Made by a program: the position numbers and the translations under genes
Notes under the pieces: model-generated
Databases searched by the model: none
What the model saw: only the letters and a program-made list of their open reading frames with translations
Told to the model about the DNA's origin: nothing
Assembly (NCBI GenBank): GCA_004794785.1
Contig: SJOL01006496.1
Location: 826,365-890,364 of the forward strand
DNA: 64,000 nucleotides
Source of the DNA: Opisthorchis felineus
Lineage: Eukaryota; Platyhelminthes; Trematoda; Opisthorchiida; Opisthorchiidae
Direction: 5' to 3'
Shown here: positions 1 through 12,400 of the stretch, one piece after another
Position numbering within the stretch: position 1 is the first letter of the stretch
Layout of the letters: every line of letters begins with the position of its first letter

Positions 1-61
1 AAGAAGAGATATCTCATTGGAACGGCAGGATATTCAAGGGGTACTGATATGCATATATCCT

Positions 62-65
62 ATAT

Positions 66-100
<35 letters not shown>
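62..100. repeat. TA dinucleotide microsatellite
   Basis: This is an uninterrupted run of about fifteen TA units (71-100), preceded by an imperfect TA stretch from 62. It lies directly upstream of the hammerhead-bearing repeat and may mark the decayed insertion boundary. Confidence 0.95.
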
Positions 101-102
<2 letters not shown>

Positions 103-119
103 TGCCAAAGTCCGAGCTA

Positions 120-300
120 ACCACACTACTGATAAGCGGTCGAACAGTTCACCGTTCAAAAAACTATCTGAGGGGTTACGCGTTCGAAACCCCTTGGAGT
201 CTCGTGAGATGCTTACTGTTGATGATTCTCAATAAGGATGAAAAAACTACAGTGCTTCTCGGCCTCTCAGCACAGGCTGGCTTCACTTGCAGAACAAAAC
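120..300 (+). mobile_element. Decayed SINE-like repeat with a fossil hammerhead ribozyme
   Basis: The segment follows the layout I recall for fluke repeats of the SmAlpha type. It has a pol III B-box-like GCGTTCGAAACCCC (180-193), then GGAGTCTCGTG (196-206), then a hammerhead-like core. That core has stem I ACTG (215-218) pairing with CAGT (250-253), TTGATGA (219-225) in place of CTGATGA, a stem II remnant TTCTCAATAAGGAT (226-239), and GAAA (240-243). Stem III and the cleavage triplet are reduced to AAACTA (244-249). The downstream CAGTGCTTC and GGCTGGCTTCA also fit. The changed first core base (C to T) and the shrunken stem III make self-cleavage unlikely. The identification rests on remembered family structure. 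Confidence 0.6.
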
Positions 301-1882
301 CTCCACTAACATTCCAAAATCTCTTCACTCTACCAACAAAGAGGTGGACGTAAACGAATTTGGAACTGTATTAGCCTCAAGCTTCTTGGTAATCACTTCT
401 GTTCGAGTCAGATTTTGTTGGTCATCTCTAGCTCCCAAATAACGAGAGGGCAAAGTGTCTAGATGGTGCAAATACCGAAAGATTGTATGGTTTCAGACTG
501 ATTTGCCAGAAGCGCCGTATTCAGAACACCATGGGCGCTTACGTTTAGCTTCTTGGGGAAATGTTAACGCATCAACAACGTCAATGAGGTTTACGGTGTT
601 GTAAGGATGGTGTTGCTAAACTTAGAGCGGAATACGGATCACGTGTTCATAGTTACGTGATCAAAACAACAACAGCATTCTTTCAAAATGTTCATTTGGA
701 TTTCTAAACGTCTAGATTTCACAAAACGTATCTGTTCATCCATTCATAATTCTCTTGATCTTCATGTGACCTTATTCTGCATCAAGCCGTATACATCTGG
801 ACACTCACTGTTTTGTCTCGATCAGTAAAACTGCAGTCAAATAACTCATGACTTCACAACCATGAAGGAAACAAATTTTATGCGTTTTGAAAGTAGGAAA
901 CTAAGTAGGAAAGTAGGAGGTAAATGGCTACGTTGCTTTGAATCCATCGGATACTGCGCTCGAGTTGTCAAACTACCATACTTTATTGGGTTCACAAAAG
1001 GTAGCTTCACTCTAGGTGGAAGACAATTTGCACACAGATGGAGAAGCAGAAAAAATGCGGAGATTTGATGTCCGTTTGATGTTTGTTTGTGTCCGTCTTC
1101 TGTGGAGGCCAGTAGACTAAGAACCTTTATATTTAGCCCGTCCAAATTTGTTCAAATCAACTTTGCTGCTAACTTATTTTGAAGCAAGTTAGTAAACCGT
1201 GTACAGAAAATCTTTAAATCAACCTCTCTTCGTCTCAAATGCCAATCGGCATCCGACTGTTCCGTGACACTTAGTTGCTAATGATATTCTTGAGGGGTAT
1301 TTTGTGAGGACAAGCCTAGGCATTTGCCATGTTTGTACCGTAGTACACATTCTCACCACGTGCATTATTATACGTGAACCATAAAAGTCAAAAACCTATT
1401 GACTACAGGCAACTATCTGCCAGAAGTTGCGTCAAATTGAATAGTCTGCTTGACTGAAAATCACGTGACGGAGGTTTCCGGATGTGCAAGTAATAGCATT
1501 CACATCAGCTGATGTTTAATGGTATGGTACCTGAATGTTCACTTAGACTCATGTACGTTCCCATTTTGAGTCAAGTGGAAGATCAATAAGATGAAAAAAG
1601 TAGGTTGGTTTGCTTGATCTTAAATGCATGCTTGCAGTTTATTTTTGAAAGTGAAAAGATATCTTGAGAAAGTAGTATCTGGTCACTGTTCACTGAGGCT
1701 TGGTTTTAATAAGCTGGATGGTCTGTTTGATAGCACTGAAAAAAAATATTACGGTGATTGAGAATGGGGGATGAAGTGTCGTCTAGAAACAAACTATGTG
1801 AGGGAAAATGTTGGTTGTCTACTCTACGTCTTATGTGCAAAGAAAAATGAAAAACTTTTAAGAAACGGCGTACACGTGGCAA
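301..1882. other. No recognisable feature
   Basis: Only short open frames occur here (longest 99 codons, minus strand, 846-1145), and none resembles a known protein. No RNA gene, strong splice pair or tandem repeat was seen. Confidence 0.6.
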
Positions 1883-2065
1883 TTGCAAAAATTTTGGACA
1901 TTTCTTACAGCTTCTTTGTATAACTTTGCCATGAACGACGGTCGTCCAAAGTGGAAAACAAAGTTTGCTGGACCCCTCAAGCTGTCCATGCAATTCGAGA
2001 AACCTGCATTAGTTTACGTGTATGAGGTTAGGAACACACGTTTTCTTCTGCAAGACATATACTAA
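1883..2065 (+). mobile_element. Possible 3' pol fragment of a Gypsy-type LTR retrotransposon
   Basis: The frame contains LYNFAMNDGRPKWKTKFAG and, later, VYVYEVRNTRFLLQDIY. Gypsy polyproteins end their integrase with a comparable block: 'RxGxPKWxxGxIxxxxGPxxYxVEV' followed by 'HxDQL'. Only this short stretch is recognisable. No long terminal repeat or upstream catalytic domain was found nearby, so this could be coincidence. Confidence 0.3.
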
Positions 2066-4690
2066 GCTTCAAGATGACGGGTTCAAACATCTTGGTTGTG
2101 AGAACTGAAGGATTCATTCGATTCGTACACAAATTTGACCAGTAAAACGACCGGCAAAATAAGTCGGAGTGATTTTCTGCAAACCAAATCCAAAGTTCTG
2201 CAACACTTGCTTGATGTTGTACATTTCTTCGAGTGAAGAATCTGGTCGATGGCCTTTAGGCAAAATGAACCTACCATTTTCTACCAGAACTGCATGATCT
2301 CAGTAACTAAGAGCTATACCTTAATTTTGCTTGACTTATCGCATGAGCTACTACAGAGGTGTGGTTTTCTTGGAAAAAGTTTATGTGGCGATATTCCAGG
2401 GAAGTTTTTGATATAAATGGAGAATCACTTCGCAGATCCTTGCTACGTTTATGGGGGTTGATTCCTGTTCATATCAGGCGTTTGTTCTTCATAGTGAAAA
2501 TATTTGGAGAATGTTGCAAGTTATGCGGTTCGTTTAGTAATATTCACTGTTCGCAAAGCCTTTGATTGTGCGAGCACAGTAAAATACAAAAGGATCGAGA
2601 TTTCGTTGTTTAGATGGCGTTCGTTTTCTTGTTTAGTCTGCTGATGGGATATCTGCCGTGTCAAGTTGCGACAGAATAAACATTGACTAGCAAGAAAATG
2701 ACAGTTAAAACTGATATTGTGCCATAAAGCTGAAGTCAATCCCAGAGTCCCTGTGCAACCGGTTCATCTTTGTTGGTGATCTGAAGTACTTGGTGTGTTT
2801 GATTAGACTGAAATCTGCTTTACACTTCTGATTAGGGACCATTCGTGAGTCCTGTTATGTGATGTACCGTCAATGACTAAGGAGAATTTTTGCGCATATC
2901 ATCCGCAGATAAAGCCATATTTGTGCAGCCTAATGAAGTTAGATCTGTCAGGTGATGAGATTAAAATGAGCAAGTCACTTTTTTACTACAATACAGATAT
3001 GCCATAAGATAAGATTTCTTTCCAGAAGCATGTGGAGGATGCCAAGTTCTATACACTACTATGAATAGATACTTCAATATAATCGAAAGGAAGAATAATT
3101 CTATACTTTCTTCGACAGAAGCGTATTGAGGGTATAGATGACTAGGATATCAAGGCAAGTTTCGTCAATAATTTTTGTGCATACATCACTGAGTAGTGTG
3201 TCGAATGAATACTGCAGCCTGTGATACGGGAATGATGTGTACATGTTTCCGATCAGAGCTTTGATAAAGGTGTACTTAGGAATTATCCTCAATCTGCGTT
3301 TCACGAATTAGTTGAGTGCTAATAAATACTGTCACTAGTAGTGATTTTAATATGATTATTTGTGGTTTTCATATAGCACCACTGTTCTTCATAGACTTAG
3401 TTCAACTCACGGTTTTGAACAGCACCTGAGATGACGAATTGTTAGTTGGGAGGCTCAAGCCACTTGTAGAATTTCCAGACTACCCACAAAAATTATTCGA
3501 TTAGTGCGAGAGTGAACAGAGTTTTACACGCTGTATGATCCATCTATCCTGGAAAGAACCGGTTTACTATTAATAGTACGATATGAACAGTGCGACTGAG
3601 GGATGAATGACATCACATCCTGTCCAGGTGTTAGCTAATCACCTGTTCGAACCAGTCACTCGTCAAAATGTACAGCGCTAATCTGCCTAGCGAAATATGA
3701 TGATTCTTATCCGCCTAGAGGTTTTTGAAATATGTACTGTTCATCAGTATTAAAGAATGACAGTACATTGATTCTGAGCTTCTCAGCATAACTGGCTACC
3801 CCAGTTATACTCTCAAAATTCCCTTGTTTTTGAAACAAAACAAGTAAACTATCTGAAAACTTAGTCTTAAGAAGGTAAATTAATTGCGCTGAGACAGAAA
3901 AACGACAATTTAGGTGTAACATAGATACAAACACGACATATTTAATATTCGCGAAATAGGAATCGGTTTGGTTTCACCTGTTAGATGGCTTTAGTAAATT
4001 TCATTCATTCGCAAATAAAAAATATCGTCCCGCAACGCACTAGTTTTATCGAGAATGTCAAAAGTAATTAAAAGGTTTTCACGAAATGATCAGTCGGATG
4101 CCACCAGTTGTTATCGAGGCAATCAATCTGGTACCTGGAAAATAAATAAACTTTTCTAAACAAGTTCTTAAATCGATCAGGTGTTAGTCCGTCAACCACT
4201 TGACCCCATCTTCATGAAAAATCTTGTAGTATAGCTCGAAATGGGAAAATTTAGAAACTGTGTCATAATTCGCGCTAAATGTTGATCACAACTTCGCATG
4301 TGGTTTAAAGCAGATGGTCATGGGTGACTAAGTTATGTGTACCTATATGCTTTCAGTTACCGCAAAGTATGACTAAGGAACTGTAACAGACTTGTCAGTG
4401 AACAACACTGCTGAAATAATACCATTGGTTTGTCCTGTTTGGTTTTCACGAGTGGCGTTCGGACAGCTTCTCTAACACGCACATACACTAAAATTGGGTC
4501 TGATTCTATGTTATTGTTCCTTTAAGCCCTTGGGTAATTTTTGGACTGCAGTTATAATCGGTCGAAAGACATTTTGGCATTCGGTAAAGCAATTTAGGAG
4601 CCGATAAACTCAGAATGGTCAGCAACAAGCTACTCAGACATTTGAGACAAAGACAAGAAGGGTGAATCAAAGCAAAGAGCTTCAGTTGTC
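2066..4690. other. No recognisable gene
   Basis: AT-rich DNA without coding signal. An imperfect palindrome, AGGTGTTAGCTAATCACCT (3626-3644), is followed by TGTTCGAACC, which looks like a pol III B box, but no A box accompanies it. Confidence 0.55.
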
Positions 4691-4699
4691 AGTGGATTG

Positions 4700-6360
4700 T
4701 TGTTGTCACGACGAATTCTGAACATAAGTGATATATCCTGTGAACAAAAAGCAAAGTCTATCCAGCTGATAAAAATCAAACAAAAACCGGTGGGAAGCAC
4801 AAAATCCCCGGAGAATTCCGCAAGACCATTGACCAGGAGCTGGGGATATGTGCCGCAATGTTTACTCGCCCCAACAACCGGTGATCTGCCCACAGCAGCG
4901 GAATTGCTGAGAGCTATAGACCGTCTGAAAAATGGGGGGGCAGGGGAACTGGGCTGCTTCCGTGAAACCACTTAAGCTGAGAGAGTGGACGCTGCAGAGG
5001 GAAAATCTCCACCTGCTGTGCACAAGTTAGAACATGAAAGACTTTCCACAGAATTTCAAGGTTACGGCAATAATTCTCCAGCATGGACAGAAAGGAAGTT
5101 AACAGGAGCAAGGATTTAGCGAAATACACTCATTTGCAAACAGATGGAACCCAGCTGAATCTCTCGTTTATGGTGGAGCAAGGATAGTTTTTCTAGGCAA
5201 AAAAGTGAGATTATGGCTTCCTTGATGTTCAGCTGATTAAGGGGATACACCTGGAGAAAAGCGTTTCTAAGAGCATTGTGGATTTTAATGCGGTTGTATT
5301 GTGACTGACCCAAATTTTGTCACACAAAACTAAACAGTCCTATAGATTGTCTAAAGGCTTCTCCAAAGCCATCTGTCACAACAACAGAGAACTGTAGATT
5401 GTCCTACGAAAGCTTGGCTGCCTGGACAAATTTTTCAACCTCATCAAATGTCTTCACACTGGGCCTCCTCAGCTGTTTCGAACAACTTCAAAATCGGTAC
5501 AGGACTGAAGCAGAGCTATGCTCTTACCTCAGTCCTGTTCAGCCTTTAAAAAGCATTTACTCAGAAGATTTCCAGAATTATGAAGATGGTATACCAATCC
5601 AATACGGCCAGCCAAAATAGTGCTGTGGATTCTATTGTCTGGATGTGATTGTTTTCAAATCAATGCGCTTTATTAACGCATTCAGAAGCCAAACTACACT
5701 GGATGATTACGGTATTCACTTCAGTGGCATCCTGCTGTTGCTTACTTACAGATACGTCTGAAGCGGCTGTCTTTTATCAGCACGTACCCACGGTTCAACA
5801 AAAGACATCAAGTATTTAACTAAATGGTTGTGAGATAGCGTGATTTGCGGATCTCACCTGTTTTCACAGCACACTGTCCACAGGGCCGACACTTGGAAAT
5901 GAAATAAGTGAACTAATTCCAAAAGCTAGCACGATCAGTGGTTGTCTTGGGGAAAACAGTTAGAAATCACCACTGGCGCATAGGCTCCATGCTTGCAGTT
6001 TATCGGGCTTTTGTGGTTGCCTGGTACTGTACGGCAACCAGAGTGAGATGCTACGCGGACTGCATGTTCAGGCAATCGACAGATTTTGATTGCAGTAGCT
6101 GTGCTAAATCCTTGAGACCACATGAACTGAACGAGTCTCCAACACTGTTGTTCTTGAAGGTGGTCTGAAGTAGAGCCAGCCCCGATGACCAGGCCACTGA
6201 AAACGAATGATCGAAAATTACATCGCGAAACAGGTTGTCTTTGATCAGTTGAAGCAGAAGGTTTAAAACTTGAGACTCCTGAAATCTAGCTATTGAAGCA
6301 GTTTTATTATAAGTACAGCAAAGGACCTGGAGCTCGACGGAATGGCTGCACAATGTTTAT
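4700..6360 (+). pseudogene. RTE-like non-LTR retrotransposon, reverse-transcriptase fossil
   Basis: The fossil is readable only by changing frame repeatedly. In order: LPTAAELLRAIDRLKNGGAG (about 4886-4945), the start of the RT domain; DFPQNFKVTAIILQHGQKGS (about 5037-5097); SKGFSKAICHNNREL and KLGCLDKFFNLIKCLHTG (about 5350-5463), the 'AFDxVxR' and 'GCPxKF' region; FKIGTGLKQSYALTSVLFSL (5487-5546), the 'NGVKQGCVLAPTLFSL' motif; GIPIQYGQPK (about 5591-5620); GNEISELIPKAST (about 5895); KLAVYRAFVV-like residues (about 5990); HVQAIDRF (about 6066); ERVSNTVVLEGG (about 6130); KQVVFDQLKQKV (about 6227). This is the order of an RTE-type element. The catalytic ADD box (expected near 5.68 kb) is not recognisable. 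It has many stops and frameshifts and no intact ORF. Confidence 0.82.
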
Positions 6361-9179
6361 TCACGCAGGTGTGAGAGAATTTGAGACGTGACATGTCACA
6401 AAGCAATCAAATCATTGGAAACTGACCTTATTCCTCTAGCACACCCTCTACCGGAAAATGAGGGCGCATATGTCCAAGGAAAATCTACCTTGTGGGTCAC
6501 CAGTGGTGCCCTACTAACTACCTACAGTTGAGGCCATTTCTTCCTATTTTTAGAGTGCATGCAACTTTCTTTATCCAGGTTTAGGGCTAAAACATTTCTC
6601 TGCACGTTTACTGGCCGAAATTATTCCCTCGGACCTACATAGGCTCAAAACACTTGAAGGCAGCACCGCAATCGGCTCAGCACAAACCGTATCCGGATCT
6701 CCCACTGTGCGCACGTTTTTGTGGTTTGACCACTGTTGACCAGTAAATACGATTGAGATGCCAACCATTCAGAATGGACAAGTCACGAGAGCAATCAGGC
6801 ATTACAAAGATTGTTTCAACAAAAGAAACACACATCCATAACAGCCAGTTCACTTATTGCTGGTTTATTGCACTAAGTTATTTTGAGGGCTTGAAAATTG
6901 GTTCATTTTGGCAAGAAATCAACCGCCATTATTGTCGATAATTATGGTATGACAGAGGAAAACCTCAGTGACGAATAATTGAGGGAAAGGTCTTTACTCC
7001 GGTATAACGCATAAGTCTTCGTCTATCATCATGATCAATCCCTATTGATATTTGTTTCAACCATCGAACATATAAGGTAGCAGACTAAGAACTGATTTTT
7101 GATCTTTATGATCTAGCCCACCGTATTTTAGCCTTTTAGCTACTGAATCAGTTTTGCTGAAGACTATATAACTTTTTCTTGCTCTTAAACTAAGACATAT
7201 CTCAAAGCGACAGAACCTTACTTTAAAATTTGTTGCGACTCGGTTGATTTTATCCTGACTATACTGATAGACTATTTTTGCTCTTGAAAAAAGCACGTTC
7301 GTTTTGTCAAGTTTTATATGATCTTACATAAATGCCATGGGATTTCGGGAATTAATCTGACTCACTTCATTTGTCGTCAACGTTTTAATGCATGTGATCG
7401 GGTACATAAAACAGGGGTTTCTTCTTGTGTCATCCACTCAAGGTTTTTGAGATGATTCACAAGTCCATAATTCAAGCAATCCTCAATCTTTCAGCAACTC
7501 ATGGAATAACTAATGTACAACTTTCTAAACATCCATTACTAGACCACAAAACTGTCGCAAGGCTCTGTTAATCGTCCAATCTAAATGTCTCTCCTTTTAA
7601 TTACGGTTAGAAATATTTCATAATTTTTCTGGAGTTCATTGTATTCACTTCTCTATACCTCATTTCTGGGAGAACAAATCTTCTCTTGACTTAACGCAAC
7701 TCAAGGTGCGTAGTTAGCATAATTCGTAGCGCGTGACATTATTCTTAACGAGTCCGCTCAACTGCAGTTTGAGACCTGTTCAGTCTTGTTCCTATTGTGC
7801 ACTGATAGGTGTGCCAGCTTTACATGCTATCGTGAATCATACATTAGCTGATCTACCTGAAGCAGCTTACATTTTCAAAGATAACCAACTTTTAAGGGAA
7901 ACTCAGTTATGAGCAAATCAAAATGCAGACTGCAGTTTTCACTGCTTCAGTATATCGATTTCGTTCCAACTACTGAACCTCGTATATGTTTTCCCTGGAG
8001 GGCTTTTTAAGTTGCGCAAACCAAGAAGCTGAAATGCTTTTGGAGTCACAGTTATTCACATTAGGCTGCATTTACTCCGGGATTAAATTCAACAACCACA
8101 TACAAAAGCACTTTACAAAAACCATACTTATGCGAAATAGGTTGTTTCCAACTGAGACAAGGTTTTCTTGTAGCGCTGAAAAAGAGATTTTATTAAAGTA
8201 CCACCGCTGTAACAGACTTCAAGGTGCCTTCTAGAATAAGCCAGAAACACCTTCAAGATAAAAGGTGTGTCGCAAACGGCCTTACTGTGTTTTAAAATTT
8301 ACTTTTTTTCTGCTGGAATAAATACGGGAAACAGTTAACTCTTTGCTGTTCTGCTAAATTTTGCATAGGGGATGTTGAGTTGAGATCAACTGGGTGAACG
8401 ATTTCACGGAACTCTCTGATATTCGAGGACAATAGAATTCAACCAGTCTTTTGCCTGGTGGTTAGGTTTTACGCAAAGGAAGATAGGTTCCGAGTTCATG
8501 TCACCCAAGGTTCTTCTCACACAAGTAATTGCATTTTCACCTAAGAGGTTAAAGACGGTGTTGTGCAGAGATTATGGGCAAATTTATCTCATGCGTGGAA
8601 GTGCTCTGCGTGAAATTCATTTGTACCTACATTTTATTCTGGTTCGTAGTATTTTTGCTTTGGTTGTTATATTGTTAGGCACGTGAAGTATCAGGTTTTA
8701 CCAGTAGGCTTACGAATTCAGATAAGCTGATCTGGTAGCAACTGGGGGCCAACACTGACGGATGCAGTAATGACGAAATTAGACCGAAGTTGAAGCCTGA
8801 ATGAAAACTTCGCTGGTCTACAAACTGTACCTGAGTGGTGGTGTGTTATTAACTGATGATAGGGACGTTCCTAGTGTATTTCCTTTTTTTGTTCAAACAT
8901 AGAGTTTGACTTTAAGACGAGCTGGAAGCAAGCTCGCTTTTGTCAGGGTTTTTTATTAACTAAACTCTCAGATGAGTTCAAAGAGAATAGACCGTGACCG
9001 AACATTACTTTTTCGCTGAGAGTTTTCTTCTCAAGAAACTCTAGAGGAATACACAGAAACGAGGATCTACTTAAAGTTGCTATTCAATGGCAACAATTTC
9101 ATAACATCAATGAAGAAAACGCTGGAAGCCACCTGAGAACGAATATGCAATACAGCTCAACCCGAAATATCTCCATGTA
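6361..9179. other. No recognisable gene; possible LINE 3' tail at the left edge
   Basis: Residual similarity to the C-terminal tail and zinc-finger end of RTE elements (a CP-x-C-x-RTF-like run near 6.69 kb) is too weak to extend the LINE call. The rest shows only chance-length frames. Confidence 0.5.
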
Positions 9180-9430
9180 CTAAGAGTATTCTACCCAAGT
9201 GCACGAGACGATGTTGCGCAACTCCTCAGCACTACATGGTATTGCTGCTATTTTGAGGATGCCGTGATTTCCTTTTCGATGGAAGGGAAAATAAATGACC
9301 CTTGATTGGCTATCAAATGAAACCATGAAGCGGACGGTCAGTCTAATTCCACCGTCGCCCGCAACCATAGTGATCTTAGGAACTGGCCACTCATTTGGTA
9401 TAGACCCAGCCTTCTCCAATTTGGTGCAAT
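9180..9430 (-). pseudogene. Gypsy-type LTR retrotransposon, start of the RT domain
   Basis: The minus-strand frame contains MEKAGSIPNEWPVPKI, MVAGDGGIRLTVRFMVSFDS and IYFPFHRKGNHGIL. It matches the opening of Gypsy reverse transcriptases: 'xxxGxIxxxxxEWAxPIVxVxKxDGxIRLCxDF' followed by a 'YPLP' segment. The Asp expected in the 'CxDF' position reads Arg here. Downstream RT motifs are not recognisable, so this is an isolated, decayed fragment. The frame itself is 79 codons with an in-frame ATG but is not an independent gene. Confidence 0.5.
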
Positions 9431-12400
9431 GTGGGTGATCATGGGATCAGTGCATTGAGGGTTCATCAGCTGGTTTCTTTGTTTGACTGTGTTTCACGTA
9501 GTTTGGCCCAATTCTTCTGAATTCCTGACTTCCGCGCAAAAGTTTGGCTGATTTTTCTCTATAGACCGGACCGCATTTGTCGCAGTGCGACATGTCCCCA
9601 TTTCGCAGTCTCCGTTATCTTTCCGCACTGTCTAGTAAAAGGACCGACTTCACCTTGATTAGTTAAATTATTTAAATTAAAACTAGTTAAATTTTGCCTA
9701 TTATGTCAGGAATAGGTTTTATCTTAGCATTCATTGGGATTTTTCCATGCCAGACCAAATCCTTAATAGGCAGTGGACTTGGAGTTAAGAACGGTGGATG
9801 ATTGAGGTCTTTCCTCGGTGAAATGAAACTCTCCAGTTTATCTCATATGTTTGAGGCGTGTCAGTTACACACCAAACGTTTTGCTTGATGCTCCGGTAGA
9901 TGACATTAGATCATCTCATTATGGAGTACAGCGTAGTCCTTATCAGGCAATTATCATGGGGCATTCTCCACATTCCTGCCAATGGTTAATCAGACTTAAC
10001 TGACAAGTTAGGCGATTTCACAAGCAAGTAAAATACCTAGCCATCAGTATTGTGATCGAATACTGAATGTGAATATGAATGAATATCGCGTCACGAATAC
10101 AGTTGCTCACTTTTTAAACACTGCTGGAATTCCTTCATAATCGATCATTTTGTTCCCGTTGATGCAAAACCGGTGTGAAACTCATTGCATTAGGCTCTAC
10201 TAGCCAGTTTAAGTACACAAAAGGGGGATTTGAAAGCTGGTCATTCTAATGCAGATGTAGGTTTTTACATATCGGGTTGACCAAAGCCACGTGGCGCAAC
10301 TACCAACCATCTCTCTTGAACCTTCTCCAAACAAAACTGTTCATTTATCACCTGTGCGACCACTAGAGATTTTTGATCTCTTATAAAGCTGCAAAAAATG
10401 GTTTTCAGAACATAGAATATCATTTTGTTCATTAACAGTCATACATGTTTGGAGTTGGATTCACAGAGTACCCTACCTTGAGTGCGCACGTCGTGTTCAT
10501 ATCAGAGCTACAGACTGTTGAAGTCTACTGTTTGTCAATAGTTCAAACGATGTGAAGGAAACAATGCAAGCAGTGGCAACTTCGTGTGTGAATAATCACA
10601 CTGTGGATGCAAATCGTTATCTCAAAAAGTTTCTGCATATTTGTCAACTAAACTACCGGTTTTGAAGTGTGAAGAACAGCAAAATTTTAAACTGTTTTGA
10701 TTAATTTCATTTCCGTCATGTCCGGACCAACCGGAATGAGAATTCCTAAAGAAAACGTCCTCTGCGTGAGCTCTTACAGAAGACTGCACACCGTTCAGGG
10801 CAGTATTTGGATAACAAACGGTGCACAATACTGAGAGGTTTTTGTCAGAATTTGTCTGTAAAGTAATTAGGTCAAGCCATGCCAGTCCTATAGGGAATAG
10901 AGTGACCCAATATTGGATTTCAATATCCTAAGGTTACACCGATAAAATCAATCAAAAATCTGTCTGGTACATTTGGACTAACAATCGATACCCGAATCTG
11001 TCAAACGGTTTGCCTTATTTGACACAGTGCCCGAGAGTCACGTGAACGTTAGATAACGATTGTCTAGCCACGTCCACAGTGATATCTGAACAAGGCCGGT
11101 GTCGACGTGCTGTTTCGGCTTTCCCGGGTTTCCCAAAGGTTACTCGTCTGTTTAGTGGTAATGCTACCACGTGTTTGGTCCGGCTTGAGACGTATCAATT
11201 ACACGTAGAATGATCGAGCTTATGTCGCAGCAAGCAGTCACTATCCACATTTTCATGCATGGCAAATAAGGATTGAAGCGCTTTCTACTCTTGGTCACCG
11301 TAGATAATTTTTTTGGAAATTTTGATTACCTGACTGAATTAGTTCGACAGTGTCACTGTAAAGCAACTATAGAATGTAGACGAATATTCCGCTTTAAAGA
11401 GATCAGAAACAGAGAATTGCTGAAATACGTTCATTTTCAAGTTAAATTAGTGTTAACGGGACACTTATTTGAATCTCAACACCAAGAAGGTCTAAACAGG
11501 TTGTGGGCTGTCAAGCAGCTTTCCACAACCATGATAGTATTGTGTTCCGCCAAGAAAATATGGTGCAACGCCTTGAATATCGTACAAAATGAAAAATGAC
11601 GCGACTTTTGTGCAGCATATCTAGTTAAAGAATATTATGAACGACAGATTCAGCTGAGACTTATTTGGGTCCCTTGTTAAAACCAACTTAATTTACAAAT
11701 AAGCCTATGCGTGTGATCGACCTTCAATGAGAACTTAAGGTCAACGCAAACTCGGAAACAGAACCTACATGATCAGCTTGAGGAAGAAAGAAGTAGCCGG
11801 CCACTGACTATCGAAAAGTATTCAGCAACTTTATTTGTAGTGTGTTTTGACTAGAAGACGTGTATAATCTTCACAATATAAGGTACCATCTCAAAAGTTA
11901 AACCAAGGTAAAAGGAAGTTCCTCCATAATGAAAACCAAGTTTGCGATCACATTGCCACTACTTTTGAAGGGTTCGTTCAAACAATGAAACATAAACCAT
12001 AACACTCATTTTCCGACAATTTAACAGAACGCGTGATTCCCTGAGATTATACAGATGATGGAAACACAACAGCTGCAACGAAGAACAGTTTTTTTAACTC
12101 TTCCATCTGCGTTTTCCACTTACGAATGTGCTTTGTCACATCATAGGAATCCCAGCCGGGATAGCTTTCATGGGATTCTGTATGTGAAGCCGCTTTGAAA
12201 CTGTAGGACTTAACAAAAAGTAAAGTCAGGTTTGGAGAGAACTCCACTACCGGCTAAAAATTACCTCGACCGAATTTATAAATGTGGGCAAATTATACCA
12301 CATAGGCATAAGGAACTGGGTTCATTTTGTAAGTTACACACCGGAGCGATTCCCATGTGTAGCATGAAAAAATGTATGAGAAATTTGTCGACAATTGGCA

